From contig NZ_JBKDZH010000014.1 in assembly GCF_047971185.1 (NCBI RefSeq), forward strand, positions 62,001 through 126,000: a stretch of DNA of 64,000 nt, given 5' to 3'. Shown here in pieces: positions 16,061 to 24,475 of the stretch. The notes beneath the pieces are model-generated. The model was not told the origin of the DNA and made no database searches. It saw only the letters and a program-made list of their open reading frames with translations. Each line of letters opens with the position of its first letter. Positions within the stretch are counted from its first letter, which is position 1. Position numbers and translations under genes: made by a program. Origin of the DNA: Kluyvera sp047971185. Lineage in GTDB: Bacteria; Pseudomonadota; Gammaproteobacteria; Enterobacterales; Enterobacteriaceae.

Positions 16061-17126
16061 CGCCTTCTCTGATTACTATCCCGTACCGGTCAGCCTCGGC
16101 ATGGCCGGTAACCAGTTCTCTGATTATTACTGGATGTGCATTGATGCCATGCTGCAGGACGAGGAAATCACTGCAGACCTTGAACTTCGCCACTCCACCA
16201 GCTTTATGACCCCGTACCGCGTTGAGGCCACCAGCGAAGACCTGAGCTTCGCCAATGCCGTTCTGGCCCGCCTCGACCTGGATAATCTGATCGAGCGCTG
16301 TCTATACCATGCTGATTATGGCTTCAATCCGGTTGAAATTGACTGGGTTAAAGATAACGGGATGGTGCTGCCGGTGGCATCTGAGCGGCGTCATCCGCGA
16401 TCATTCCGCTGGGGGAAGAACGCCCAGTTGCTTTACTCCAGCACTGGCGGCACCGGCTTTGATTATCAGACCGTCCCGGTGGGGAAAGTGATCCCGATTG
16501 TGCGCAATGGCTCCCGTGAGAAACCCTACGGCGAGTCAGTGCTGGAATCGGCCTGGGCCACCTGGCAAAGCAAGTGGTCCCATGTGGAGCAACTGGAGCG
16601 CCTGTCCTCAAAATACAGCGTCCCGACGTCCATTGCGCTGATAGACAGCGGTAACGCTACTCCTGACGGTCTGAACGATGTTGCGGCCCAGATGGCTGCA
16701 ATCGACAGCGGCGGCAGTGTGGCGCTGTCAGGTGTGAGGGAGGTAGTCCAGCTCACCGCAGCGGGTAAAGCGTCTGAGCTGATGGGCGTTATTAAGGACT
16801 TTGACAACAAGCTGGCGAAGCTTATCACCGGGCAGACTCTGGTGAACGGGACGCAAAAATACGGGTCGAGGGCGCTGGGTGAGATTCAGGAACGCGCCGT
16901 TCTGCGCATCATGACCAACGATGCCCGCACGGTATACGACGCCCTGAACAAAACCCTGCTGCGCTGGATCTTCCAGTTCAACAACCGTCCAGGCAGCGTG
17001 CGCATGGTCTTTGATAAGAAAGCATTCCAGCAAAGCATGATTTCAATGCAGGGCAACGGCGGGAGTATCACCCTGTCCAACACCGGAGACGCGTCGCTGA
17101 AACGCGCTAAGGGGCTGTGCCTGTGA
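15996..17126 (+). CDS. Portal protein (Mu gp29/DUF935 family)
   Basis: A 376-residue protein. Features of the DUF935 portal family are FSDYYWMCIDAMLQDEEITA, LELRHSTSFMTPYRVEA, LIERCLYHADYGFNPVEIDW, then PYGESVLESAWATWQSKWSH and the late GKASELMGVIKDFDNKLAKL followed by ITGQTLVNG. The ATG at 15996 has AGGTG about 8 nt upstream; an earlier in-frame ATG at 15870 lies inside the preceding gene and gives non-family sequence. The C-terminus is shorter than Mu gp29 (about 512 residues). The portal receives DNA from TerL. Confidence 0.85.
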   Translation: MSKSINPATQLYSQLPVTGAANAFSDYYPVPVSLGMAGNQFSDYYWMCIDAMLQDEEITADLELRHSTSFMTPYRVEATSEDLSFANAVLARLDLDNLIERCLYHADYGFNPVEIDWVKDNGMVLPVASERRHPRSFRWGKNAQLLYSSTGGTGFDYQTVPVGKVIPIVRNGSREKPYGESVLESAWATWQSKWSHVEQLERLSSKYSVPTSIALIDSGNATPDGLNDVAAQMAAIDSGGSVALSGVREVVQLTAAGKASELMGVIKDFDNKLAKLITGQTLVNGTQKYGSRALGEIQERAVLRIMTNDARTVYDALNKTLLRWIFQFNNRPGSVRMVFDKKAFQQSMISMQGNGGSITLSNTGDASLKRAKGLCL

Positions 17127-18466
17127 GCGAGCTAAGCAGCACTGACGACCGCGAATACGATTACCTGCAGCAGCTGGCCGCAGCGGAAGACCTCGGACTG
17201 CAGGTGACCGCGCAGGCGTTGTCCGACGAAATCACCGCCCGGTTCGATGATGAAACCGTCGTGCCATCGGATGAAGTGGATCAATACGCTACGCTCTACA
17301 CTGATTCGATGTTGTTGTCCTGGTTGCTCGGGCAGTATCACGTCATGCAGCTGGTGGCCCAGCCAGTCGAGCTGGCCGACGGCGACGAAGCCAGCATTGA
17401 TGATGCTGAAATGGTCTTTTCTGAAGCCATCGATTTTTTGCGTTCTCAGGTGCCGACGGACTCCACAACGTACCGGGATATGGAAGCGAATATTAAGCTG
17501 CGCGGTTTTACCGTTGCCGCCGTATCGTCACAGCACGCGGTCGATGACGTGAAGCGGCTTTATGAGGCAGCGCTGAAAACCGGCCAGACCTCATCTGAAG
17601 CAAAGCAGAATATGAACGCTTATCTGATGGCTGCAGGCGTTTCACCGGCTAACCCGTACTATCTGGAGCTGCACTACCGCAACAATATGATGACCAGCTA
17701 CAACGTCGGGCGCTGGACGCAGGTTGTGGACAATGACGCGGTGCTGTATCTGGTTTATGTGTCCGTGCTCGATGACGGTACAACAGACTTATGCCGTCAT
17801 CTGGATCATACGATAAAAGAGAAAACGAATGAGTTCTGGCAGAAGTACTACCCGCCAAACCACCATAAGTGCCGTGCAACCGTTAGCCCCTACAGCCAGA
17901 CACAATACGACGCGTTGCCAGACAGTGTGAAGAATGCCTCTGCAGCGGTGTCCGATCATGCCATCAAAGGCAACAGCACGATGGCCGCAGAACATCAGTT
18001 CAAAGGTTCGCCGGTGAATACTATGTCCACATTGCCCGCGTCCCTCATGGCACAGGCGCAGTCTTACGGGCTGGTCAGCAACATACTGAACTACACACGC
18101 AGCGTCAGCGGTGACGTGCTGAGCGCAAGGAACGCCACGCTTAAAGCGTCTGCAGTCAGCCCGGACATCATCAGTAAGGCGGTGAAGATGGACCCGGCGC
18201 TGGACCCATTTGCCGAAATGGCCGCTGGCATCACGCAGAACGCCGACGAGATGCGGCTGGGGTTTTTGAATCTCTATGACAGCGAAGACCCGACGCTTGC
18301 CATCCAGTATCTGCAGCAGGCTGATGAAGATACCTGGCTGGTGGGTTCTGCACCGGCTTACACGGAAGATGGCGTTCTGCAGGTGCAGGCACTGACCGAT
18401 AAGCAACGGCAGCAACTGGAGGGCAACAGCATCAGCTATACCGACGAGGGAACGACTATCCATTAA
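17123..18466 (+). CDS. Head morphogenesis protein (Mu gpF / SPP1 gp7 family)
   Basis: A 447-residue protein. The family core is the region about 180-260: NPYYLELHYRNNMMTSYNVG, then YLVYVSVLDDGTTDLCRHLD and FWQKYYPPNHHKCRATVSP. It has conserved Cys/His residues of the gp7/gpF minor head family, including the terminal PPNHxxCRxxV motif. The start is GTG 17123 in a GTGA overlap with the portal stop; AAGGGG lies 8 nt upstream, while the GTG at 17117 is too near that site. Minor head proteins of this family bind the portal and may be ejected with DNA. Confidence 0.85.
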   Translation: MSELSSTDDREYDYLQQLAAAEDLGLQVTAQALSDEITARFDDETVVPSDEVDQYATLYTDSMLLSWLLGQYHVMQLVAQPVELADGDEASIDDAEMVFSEAIDFLRSQVPTDSTTYRDMEANIKLRGFTVAAVSSQHAVDDVKRLYEAALKTGQTSSEAKQNMNAYLMAAGVSPANPYYLELHYRNNMMTSYNVGRWTQVVDNDAVLYLVYVSVLDDGTTDLCRHLDHTIKEKTNEFWQKYYPPNHHKCRATVSPYSQTQYDALPDSVKNASAAVSDHAIKGNSTMAAEHQFKGSPVNTMSTLPASLMAQAQSYGLVSNILNYTRSVSGDVLSARNATLKASAVSPDIISKAVKMDPALDPFAEMAAGITQNADEMRLGFLNLYDSEDPTLAIQYLQQADEDTWLVGSAPAYTEDGVLQVQALTDKQRQQLEGNSISYTDEGTTIH

Positions 18467-18471
18467 CACAA

Positions 18472-18489
18472 CGCCCGCAGATGCGGGCG
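18472..18489. terminator. Hairpin between convergent gpF and methyltransferase genes
   Basis: A 7-bp GC-rich stem CGCCCGC / GCGGGCG with an AGAT loop, 6 nt after the gpF stop. The T-tract (TGTTTCTTCT) is interrupted, so termination may be partial. The methyltransferase gene ends at 18515 from the other side. Confidence 0.55.
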
Positions 18490-18514
18490 CTGTTTCTTCT
18501 GCTATCTTCTGCCA

Positions 18515-19252
18515 TTACTGCTCTGTTTTCCCCACCTCCAGCTCCAGACGGCGACAAGCATCGTCGAATGTCTTCTGATGCAACTCAATCCCGGTAAAGC
18601 GGCCACCACGACGCAGCACGGGGATGGCCGTTGATGCAGACCCCATAAACGGGTCCAGAACATGTGGCTCTTTTAACGGCTTGATCAGCGCATCCATCAA
18701 CGGCACCGGCTTTCCGGTCATATGCCATTTCTCTGAGGGGATTACGCGCTGGGTGACTAATCCCGGCCAGGGGCCACCGTGCGAACACTTCGGCAACGGG
18801 CCAACGCTTCCCCACGCGACATATTCGCACTGGTGGCGGAAATAGCCTGTATGCGGCGCACGGCTTGACAGGGTTTTATCCCACGGGATGATCCCCCGCC
18901 AGATAACGCCGCCTGCCTGCAAAATATCCGTGGTGGCCGGAAGCTGTCGCCAGTCGGTAAACAGCATCACATAGCCGCCGGGTTCGACCAGACGAACGGC
19001 TTGCCCCAGCCATAGCACCGACCAGAACGCCCAGGAATGCGCGTCACGGTTGTCGCCGGAAAACGTCGTATAAAGCGCGGGGTTGTGGCAGTACTTACTG
19101 CCCGGTGGAGCCTGACGTTGAGAAGTATAAAGCCCTCCGCTGCTGTATGGCGGGTCAGTTATCAGCCCGTTAAATCCGGGCGTTAACTCTCTCATTACGT
19201 CCAGTGCATCACCACAATATAACGTCGCATTGCCGATAGTTTCTTTTTGCAT
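18515..19252 (-). CDS. Orphan DNA methyltransferase (DPPY, N6-adenine/N4-cytosine type)
   Basis: A 245-residue protein. Catalytic motif IV ITDPPYSSG is at residues 32-39, and the S-adenosylmethionine motif I DPFMGSASTA is near the C-terminus (about 200). Motif IV before motif I is the order of beta-class enzymes. DPPY indicates methylation of an exocyclic amino group, probably adenine. No restriction enzyme is adjacent. It is the last gene of the leftward unit that begins with the tail chaperones, so it should be made late, perhaps to protect packaged DNA. The recognition sequence cannot be read from the protein. Confidence 0.88.
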   Translation of the reverse strand: MQKETIGNATLYCGDALDVMRELTPGFNGLITDPPYSSGGLYTSQRQAPPGSKYCHNPALYTTFSGDNRDAHSWAFWSVLWLGQAVRLVEPGGYVMLFTDWRQLPATTDILQAGGVIWRGIIPWDKTLSSRAPHTGYFRHQCEYVAWGSVGPLPKCSHGGPWPGLVTQRVIPSEKWHMTGKPVPLMDALIKPLKEPHVLDPFMGSASTAIPVLRRGGRFTGIELHQKTFDDACRRLELEVGKTEQ

Positions 19253-19293
19253 GATGGCTCCATTTAAAGCGATGTAAAAAGGCTTTAAAGCGG

Positions 19294-21474
19294 CTAATTA
19301 CTTGGCCGCTGGTGGTCGTTCGTGCTCATTAACTGTGACAGGGCGTATTCCAGTGACTGGATAAGCTCAGGGTTAGACTGCCGGAGTGCTTCCTGCAGGG
19401 CTTTGCTGATGTCATCAGGGTTGGCGGTCATCGCCTGAATGTTAATAGGCTGGCTGAGGTTGATGTTCAGCCCGTCGAATGAAGCGGTGGTGCTGTCGGC
19501 GCTGGCAGCGTCAGGTGACGGCAGGCCTGCTGCAGTATCAGTCATGCGTTTCTGGGACTTATCGTCATCGTCGGTAAACCAGTCGTACAGCTTTGACCCC
19601 AGCTTATCGCCGCCCCAGTAGCCCAACGCGCCACCAATCAGGCCACCGATGGCCGTACCCACGACCGGCACGACAGAGCCAACAGCAGCCCCAGCAGCGG
19701 CACCCGCGCCAAGCCCGCCCAGCGTACCGCCAACATCACCAGCAACACCGCGCATGTTTCCCTGCTGATAATCGGAATAAGCGCTAAGGCCACCGGCTGC
19801 AATCTGCCCGGCGGGGCCAAGCCAGCGACCGCCAATTCGGCCAACGCGCCCGAAAACGCCAGCCGTCCGGGAGAGGATGCCGCCAGCCTCGACAGCTTCA
19901 CCGGCTGCAGCTGCAGCGCCACCCATACCGAACAGAGAACGCGCACCGCCCAGCAGCTTGAACAAACCACGGAACTTACCACCAGCCAGCCCCAGCCCGA
20001 GTAAGCCCATGCCCCCGGCAGTCAGTAACGGGTGGCTGTTCATCTCACCTGAAATCCCGGAGCTTAGGGAGCCGAGCGCATCAGCAAACACGTTCAGTTG
20101 TTTGGTGGCATCAGCTGCGCCGTTCTCAAGTCCGTCCATAGCTTGCTTTTGGGCTGCTTCAACATGTTCCTGCGTGGTCAATAGTTCTTTGGGATCAATA
20201 CTGGTTGAGTCTAAATAATTGCCCAGTACTGAACCTGAGTTAAGAATGGCATTGCCGATAGGCGCTGCGGCTTTTTTCCCTGAGTCTTCCGCAAGAATGG
20301 TCCCCCCGATTTGCTCGGATATGTCACGCAACGCCAGAGGGTTTTTCTTGCCAATTTCACCCAGTATCGAGTAAAGGCTACCAACATCACCGGCGGTGCT
20401 TTGCCCCGATGCAAGATGCTGCTGGTAGTTTTCCAACGCGTTTCTGAATTTATATTTGAGGGAGGAATCGGTTATTTCTTCTATCACACCCTTTGTCTTT
20501 CCATGACCTAATAACGTTTGCATCATGCCCTGGTCACTCAGGCGGGCGTTAAACGTCTCTTTTAATGAGTCGCCAATTTTATCGTAATTAAATACTCCGG
20601 CTCGCTGCCCGGCTTGAAGCGCAGCGAAGAACTGTTCTACGCTTAGCCCGCTGCTGTGCAGGTTGGCATAATATTCCTGGACAGTATCAAGAAGGTCGTG
20701 CTTCTGGTCGCCAGTTTTTTTGAATGTGTCATAAATCAGCGCAGTGGCTTTTTCCGGTGATACACCGCTCCTGATTAGCGGGCTAATAGCGCTAACGACT
20801 TCCTCTTGGTCATAGTTGGTTAATTTGCTGAGTTTTAAAGCAGCATCTGAGGCTTGCTGATTTTGGGTTCCTTTCAATCCGGTTTGCTGGTTAATTAGTG
20901 TCTGCACCCCCATAATTTCGCCAGCTTCGATGTTATAACGCCCCTTTGTATTTTTAATAAAATTACGCTGACTTGTACTTGTGATTTCGTCCATCGAATA
21001 ATTAGAAAGCTTACGCATTTCTATTTGTGCTTTTTGCACTTTGTCAGCCATCGACATGAAGTTTTTCAACAAACCAGAACTGGCGACGGCAGTCACACCA
21101 CCGACGATCATGTCCTTCATGCCAGACCGTTTCTGTAGCTCAGAGTTGGTTTCCTTCATCTGGCGGGACAGACGGGCTTCTTCCTGTGTGACGTTGTTAA
21201 TATCGACCCCGGCCTTTTTCAGGCTTTTGGCAAGGTCTGTAATTGTTTTCTCCTGGTTCTTAATGTCCTCCGCGCTGGCATCACCAGCACGCATCAAATC
21301 CTCCAGCGCTTTGGTGGCCTTCTGGTAGGAACTGACATCATCAAAAGTCTTCTGAAGCTGCGTGGTGTCTTTCTCCAGTTTGTTCACCTCAGCGTCTATT
21401 TGCTTCGCTTTTTGGGTAAACATATCCTGAATGCCAACCATCAGCTCCAGTGCAAAATCGCTACCTTCAGCCAT
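19294..21474 (-). CDS. Tail tape measure protein
   Basis: A 726-residue protein, MAEGSDFALELMVGIQDMFT. The N-terminal 120 residues are coiled-coil (KAKQIDAEVNKLEKDTTQLQ), followed by a helical alpha domain (LTNYDQEEVVSAISPLIRSG) and hydrophobic Gly/Ala-rich segments (LLGLGLAGGKFRGLFKLLGG; AAAGAAVGSVVPVVGTAIGG), and a polar C-terminus. This design and the place after the tail chaperone gene define the tape measure, which sets tail length. ATG 21474 has GGAG about 7 nt upstream; the in-frame TTG at 21492 is rejected. Its first 8 nt overlap the end of the frameshift product. Confidence 0.92.
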   Translation of the reverse strand: MAEGSDFALELMVGIQDMFTQKAKQIDAEVNKLEKDTTQLQKTFDDVSSYQKATKALEDLMRAGDASAEDIKNQEKTITDLAKSLKKAGVDINNVTQEEARLSRQMKETNSELQKRSGMKDMIVGGVTAVASSGLLKNFMSMADKVQKAQIEMRKLSNYSMDEITSTSQRNFIKNTKGRYNIEAGEIMGVQTLINQQTGLKGTQNQQASDAALKLSKLTNYDQEEVVSAISPLIRSGVSPEKATALIYDTFKKTGDQKHDLLDTVQEYYANLHSSGLSVEQFFAALQAGQRAGVFNYDKIGDSLKETFNARLSDQGMMQTLLGHGKTKGVIEEITDSSLKYKFRNALENYQQHLASGQSTAGDVGSLYSILGEIGKKNPLALRDISEQIGGTILAEDSGKKAAAPIGNAILNSGSVLGNYLDSTSIDPKELLTTQEHVEAAQKQAMDGLENGAADATKQLNVFADALGSLSSGISGEMNSHPLLTAGGMGLLGLGLAGGKFRGLFKLLGGARSLFGMGGAAAAAGEAVEAGGILSRTAGVFGRVGRIGGRWLGPAGQIAAGGLSAYSDYQQGNMRGVAGDVGGTLGGLGAGAAAGAAVGSVVPVVGTAIGGLIGGALGYWGGDKLGSKLYDWFTDDDDKSQKRMTDTAAGLPSPDAASADSTTASFDGLNINLSQPINIQAMTANPDDISKALQEALRQSNPELIQSLEYALSQLMSTNDHQRPSN

Positions 21475-22320
21475 TACTAATCTCCATTGCAAAAAGTAAT
21501 TCCTGCCACGTCATCCCCATCACTTCAGCGAAGCTCGAGCGCTTCACTTTGGGATGGGTCAGGTAATCAACTGCCTTTTTTAACGTTTCGCCTCTGACGC
21601 GGATGAGGCCGGACTCTTTACCAGTAGCTGGTTCAGCAGCATCAGGTCCGGATAAAGGAAGTTATCGACAATAAACGCCAGCGTGACATCCACCTGATTG
21701 GTTAGTCGTGGCTGGCCGTTCTCCATCGTCAGGGTGCCGAAGGTCATCGTTCTGGCCGCAGTACCGGCAATGACGATGTCCGTGAAGTGATGGCCCCAGC
21801 GCTCAAGCGAATAACCGCGAGATTCAACGTGATCGCGAACAACAGGACGGCGGGTGCGAATAGCTGCGTTAAATTCAGTGCCGTGAATGGTGTAGGGAAT
21901 ATGCAGCGGAATAATGTCGTTATTAACGATAAGACCTTTGATTTCCTCTGGCGTCATTGGATGCCTGGCACCTTTCCCCATAAGGGCATTAATCCGGAGT
22001 AAATCGGTATAATCGAAATTATCAATAATCCAGTCCGGGGTAACAGTGAGTTCATTCGACAGCTGCAGCTCGTCACCGTTTTTCACTGCTTTACCAAACT
22101 TCATCACAGATGCGGCCACAAAGGCGATAATCACGTCGAGGATTTCCCCGTCGAAGTTTTCAACGCTGAAGCGGCAACCGCTGACCCGGTCTGCTACAGT
22201 TGGAATACGTAGCCGCTTAGCCGCGTTAACCAGCTGCTTATGGTCAAATTTATAATCAAGAATAAGATTGACCATATCAAATTTTTCGATAGTCTCTTTT
22301 AGCTCGTTAGGTTTACTCAC
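21467..22320 (-). CDS. Tail assembly chaperone, predicted -1 frameshift form (GT-like)
   Basis: In the -1 frame relative to the short chaperone, the sequence stays open past the TAA at 21580 for about 38 further codons (KKAVDYLTHPKVKRSSFAEV, then MGMTWQELLFAMEISNG), stopping at 21467-21469 just inside the tape measure start. The extension reads as a plausible protein with no separate start. P2, Mu-like and lambda-like phages make such an extended chaperone by programmed slippage at low frequency. Best slip site is GGTAAAG at 21616-21622, in phase with G-GTA-AAG, resembling lambda GGGAAAG. Confidence 0.65.
21580..22320 (-). CDS. Tail assembly chaperone, short form (G-like), with duplicated domain
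   Basis: A 246-residue protein upstream of the tape measure. It contains two similar halves: about residues 57-120 (SVMKFGKAVKNGDELQLSNE, then WIIDNFDYTDLLRINALM) and about 180-235 (ARTMTFGTLTMENGQPRLTN, then FIVDNFLYPDLMLLNQLL). Each half has an FG..., NG.(E/P), LSN/LTN and (I/V)DNF.Y.DL pattern. The gene ends at TAA 21580-21582. A -1 frame continues open across this stop to the tape measure start, as in G/GT chaperones. First gene of the leftward unit driven by the promoter at 22348-22413. Confidence 0.8.
   Translation of the reverse strand: MSKPNELKETIEKFDMVNLILDYKFDHKQLVNAAKRLRIPTVADRVSGCRFSVENFDGEILDVIIAFVAASVMKFGKAVKNGDELQLSNELTVTPDWIIDNFDYTDLLRINALMGKGARHPMTPEEIKGLIVNNDIIPLHIPYTIHGTEFNAAIRTRRPVVRDHVESRGYSLERWGHHFTDIVIAGTAARTMTFGTLTMENGQPRLTNQVDVTLAFIVDNFLYPDLMLLNQLLVKSPASSASEAKR
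21616..21622 (-). other. Candidate slippery heptamer GGTAAAG
   Basis: Reads G GTA AAG in the chaperone frame, about 34 nt before its stop. The AAG to AAA re-pairing after a -1 slip is ideal; GTA to GGT is less so, making this weaker than the lambda GGGAAAG. The overlapping -1 frame is open on both sides. The GCGAAACG just before the stop is an alternative. Confidence 0.45.
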
Positions 22321-22347
22321 GTCAGCACTCCTCAGTTAATTTCCTGT

Positions 22348-22413
22348 AGTGTAATTCACCCTCTATTCCATAATGGCAGTACTGCCACCTCCAAAAATTT
22401 ACGGTGCTAATAT
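22348..22413. promoter_or_regulatory. Divergent late promoter pair around palindrome TGGCAGTACTGCCA
   Basis: The perfect palindrome is at 22374-22387 (centre 22380.5). Rightward, TAATAT (22408-22413) begins 27.5 bp away and would drive gpI and the fibre/lysis genes. Leftward, TACACT (22353 down to 22348) begins 27.5 bp away and would drive the chaperone, tape measure and methyltransferase unit. This has the same layout as the site at 7094-7159. Confidence 0.75.
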
Positions 22414-22439
22414 CAGCTCGTAAGTCAGGCGAGGTAATT

Positions 22440-22994
22440 ATGATTCCGTCAATTCTGTTGAAGAAGAAGTCATTAAAAGCGGTTAAAGAGATAAGCCAGA
22501 AAGAAATGGCAAGTCTTACACCGGTCATCAGGCAACTGGTGATAATGGACATTGATAATGTGCTTCCTCAGTTCCTGCCGTTTCTGGCGGCATGGTTCAG
22601 AGTTGAATACTGGGATTCGTCCTGGACAATTCCGCAACAGCGGCAAAAGGTAAAGCAGGCTCTCGTGGTATTTAAAAAGCTGGGTACACCGGATGCCGTC
22701 GAACAGACAATTGACTTTTTGTCTGAGGCTTACGGTTATCCCCTGAAACTTACTGAATGGTTCGACATGCAACCCGAAGGAACGCGGGGGACGTTTATTA
22801 TCGACCTGCTTTCAGGCGACGAGGGGTTTCAGTTAAATGATGAATTCTACAACAAGCTTTTCTCAGGGGTCGAAAGAAACAAACGCGGCTCGCAGCACTG
22901 GGGTTTACGTATTAAAGGAAACGTGTCTGGTACTGCTTATGTGGGTAGTTATTTATATTCTTCTGAATTTGGCTCGGTAATCAGCAATGAGTGA
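22440..22994 (+). CDS. Tail protein I (P2 gpI-like)
   Basis: A 184-residue protein. The central segment PFLAAWFRVEYWDSSWTIPQ, then VFKKLGTPDAVEQTIDFLSE, AYGYPLKLTEWFDMQPEGTR GTF, is characteristic of phage tail protein I, which joins baseplate and fibres. GAGG lies 6 nt before ATG 22440; the GTG at 22404 would overlap the promoter and is rejected. It overlaps the fibre gene by 8 nt. First gene of the last rightward unit. Confidence 0.87.
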   Translation: MIPSILLKKKSLKAVKEISQKEMASLTPVIRQLVIMDIDNVLPQFLPFLAAWFRVEYWDSSWTIPQQRQKVKQALVVFKKLGTPDAVEQTIDFLSEAYGYPLKLTEWFDMQPEGTRGTFIIDLLSGDEGFQLNDEFYNKLFSGVERNKRGSQHWGLRIKGNVSGTAYVGSYLYSSEFGSVISNE

Positions 22995-24474
22995 TTTTAA
23001 AGCGATATTAACGGATTTAGGTCAGCAGTTAATCACCACCGCTTATCAAGCCGGTGAAGTAGTCACTGTCACACAGATGGCTTTTGGTGATGCTAACCAA
23101 CAACCTGTCACCGTTGACCCTGCGATGACGGCCTTAATTCATCAGACGGCTATTCTTCCGCTTACTCGTGGCCCACAGACGGAAGACATTATCGGAGGCG
23201 GCATTGATATTTTGTCCTCTGATTATCCTGATTCGTGGATTTATGAATGTGGGCTGTTTGATGACGATGGCAATCTTATTATCTATGCCAGCTATCCACC
23301 GGCCCTCGTTCCTCCTGATGTCGATAATGTCAAAAAAGGTGTGTCCATTGATATTGGGCTGGTTATGTCCAGCACCGACGGCATTACTGTATATGTTGAT
23401 CCAGAAATTGAGGCACTAACGAAGGCTGTTGCCGACACGCTGTATTTTAAACTTGACCAGAACTTTGCAGAGCTGGAAGACGAGGACCACGGCGACGAAG
23501 CTAAAGCTGAGGCTCGGGAACATTTGGGCTGCGGAACGGCTGCCGTACATGATGTGACTGAATCATCCGAAGATACGACAACTGATCGCGTATTGAAGGT
23601 CGGTGATTATAATCTCGGGCTGAAAGACATTACATCTCAGTCATTCGATTTTAATGTTTACGAGTTTATTTCCGGGCAGCGAATGCTTGTAGATTTAGCT
23701 AATTGCACCAATGTCCCTGCTGATTTGCTGGCATCCTATGCCGCGAATAGTTTCCCGAGCTTTGTTATTGCCTGTACGGATAATAATGCAGGATATGAAA
23801 CGCAGGTCGTGGAAATTATAGTTGTTCCGACATGGTTCGATACGCCGATGTTAGTAATGAATCGGGATAACTCAGGTAACTGGTCCTCACAGCGTTTCTA
23901 TTCAACTACCCACAAACCGACCGCTGGCGATGTCGCCGCGCTGCCAATTGCTGGCGGAACAATGACAGGGAGAATTACGCTAAGTGGAAATAGTGCATTA
24001 GACTTCCCTGAAACAACTTATGTCAATCAAGCTATCGGACGTACGGGTACATATGCAACATCGACGCTCGATTATCGGTGGGAGCTGTTTGCCATAAGTG
24101 TGGCAGACCAAACCATTCGCTCTAATATCATTACGGTCGACATTACTGATATATCAAAGGGGGCATCAACTAGCGGTGGTGGTACAAACTCAACAACACA
24201 AATTACTTTAGCAGCAGGCCTCCATGTTTCATATCAAGTTGTCCCCGGTGATTATGGGAATTTTGATTCTCGCTACATTGCTGATATTCAGCTGGGTGCT
24301 GTAGGGCAAACAACAACATGGAATCAGTCTGGTCACTGGCCGAATAAAGCCGGTTATGTACTTACCTCTGTATCCAAAGACACGGAAGACTACAACATAG
24401 ATGTTGTTTATTACGCCCCATTACAGAAAAAAACAAAAACAGGTTCGTGGGTAACAGTGGCCGGTGGAGTGTAA
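22987..24474 (+). CDS. Tail fibre protein (gpH-like)
   Basis: A 495-residue protein. The N-terminal 150 residues (MSDFKAILTDLGQQLITTAY...) are the phage tail-collar/gpH attachment domain that binds gpI and the baseplate. The middle holds a fibre repeat-like segment (HKPTAGDVAALPIAGGTMTG followed by RITLSGNSALDF), and the C-terminal part ends in a beta-rich receptor-binding region (YYAPLQKKTKTGSWVTVAGG). Base composition falls below that of the head genes, normal for host-range genes exchanged between phages. The receptor is not predictable; the following gene is its assembly chaperone. Confidence 0.85.
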   Translation: MSDFKAILTDLGQQLITTAYQAGEVVTVTQMAFGDANQQPVTVDPAMTALIHQTAILPLTRGPQTEDIIGGGIDILSSDYPDSWIYECGLFDDDGNLIIYASYPPALVPPDVDNVKKGVSIDIGLVMSSTDGITVYVDPEIEALTKAVADTLYFKLDQNFAELEDEDHGDEAKAEAREHLGCGTAAVHDVTESSEDTTTDRVLKVGDYNLGLKDITSQSFDFNVYEFISGQRMLVDLANCTNVPADLLASYAANSFPSFVIACTDNNAGYETQVVEIIVVPTWFDTPMLVMNRDNSGNWSSQRFYSTTHKPTAGDVAALPIAGGTMTGRITLSGNSALDFPETTYVNQAIGRTGTYATSTLDYRWELFAISVADQTIRSNIITVDITDISKGASTSGGGTNSTTQITLAAGLHVSYQVVPGDYGNFDSRYIADIQLGAVGQTTTWNQSGHWPNKAGYVLTSVSKDTEDYNIDVVYYAPLQKKTKTGSWVTVAGGV

Positions 24475-24475
24475 A

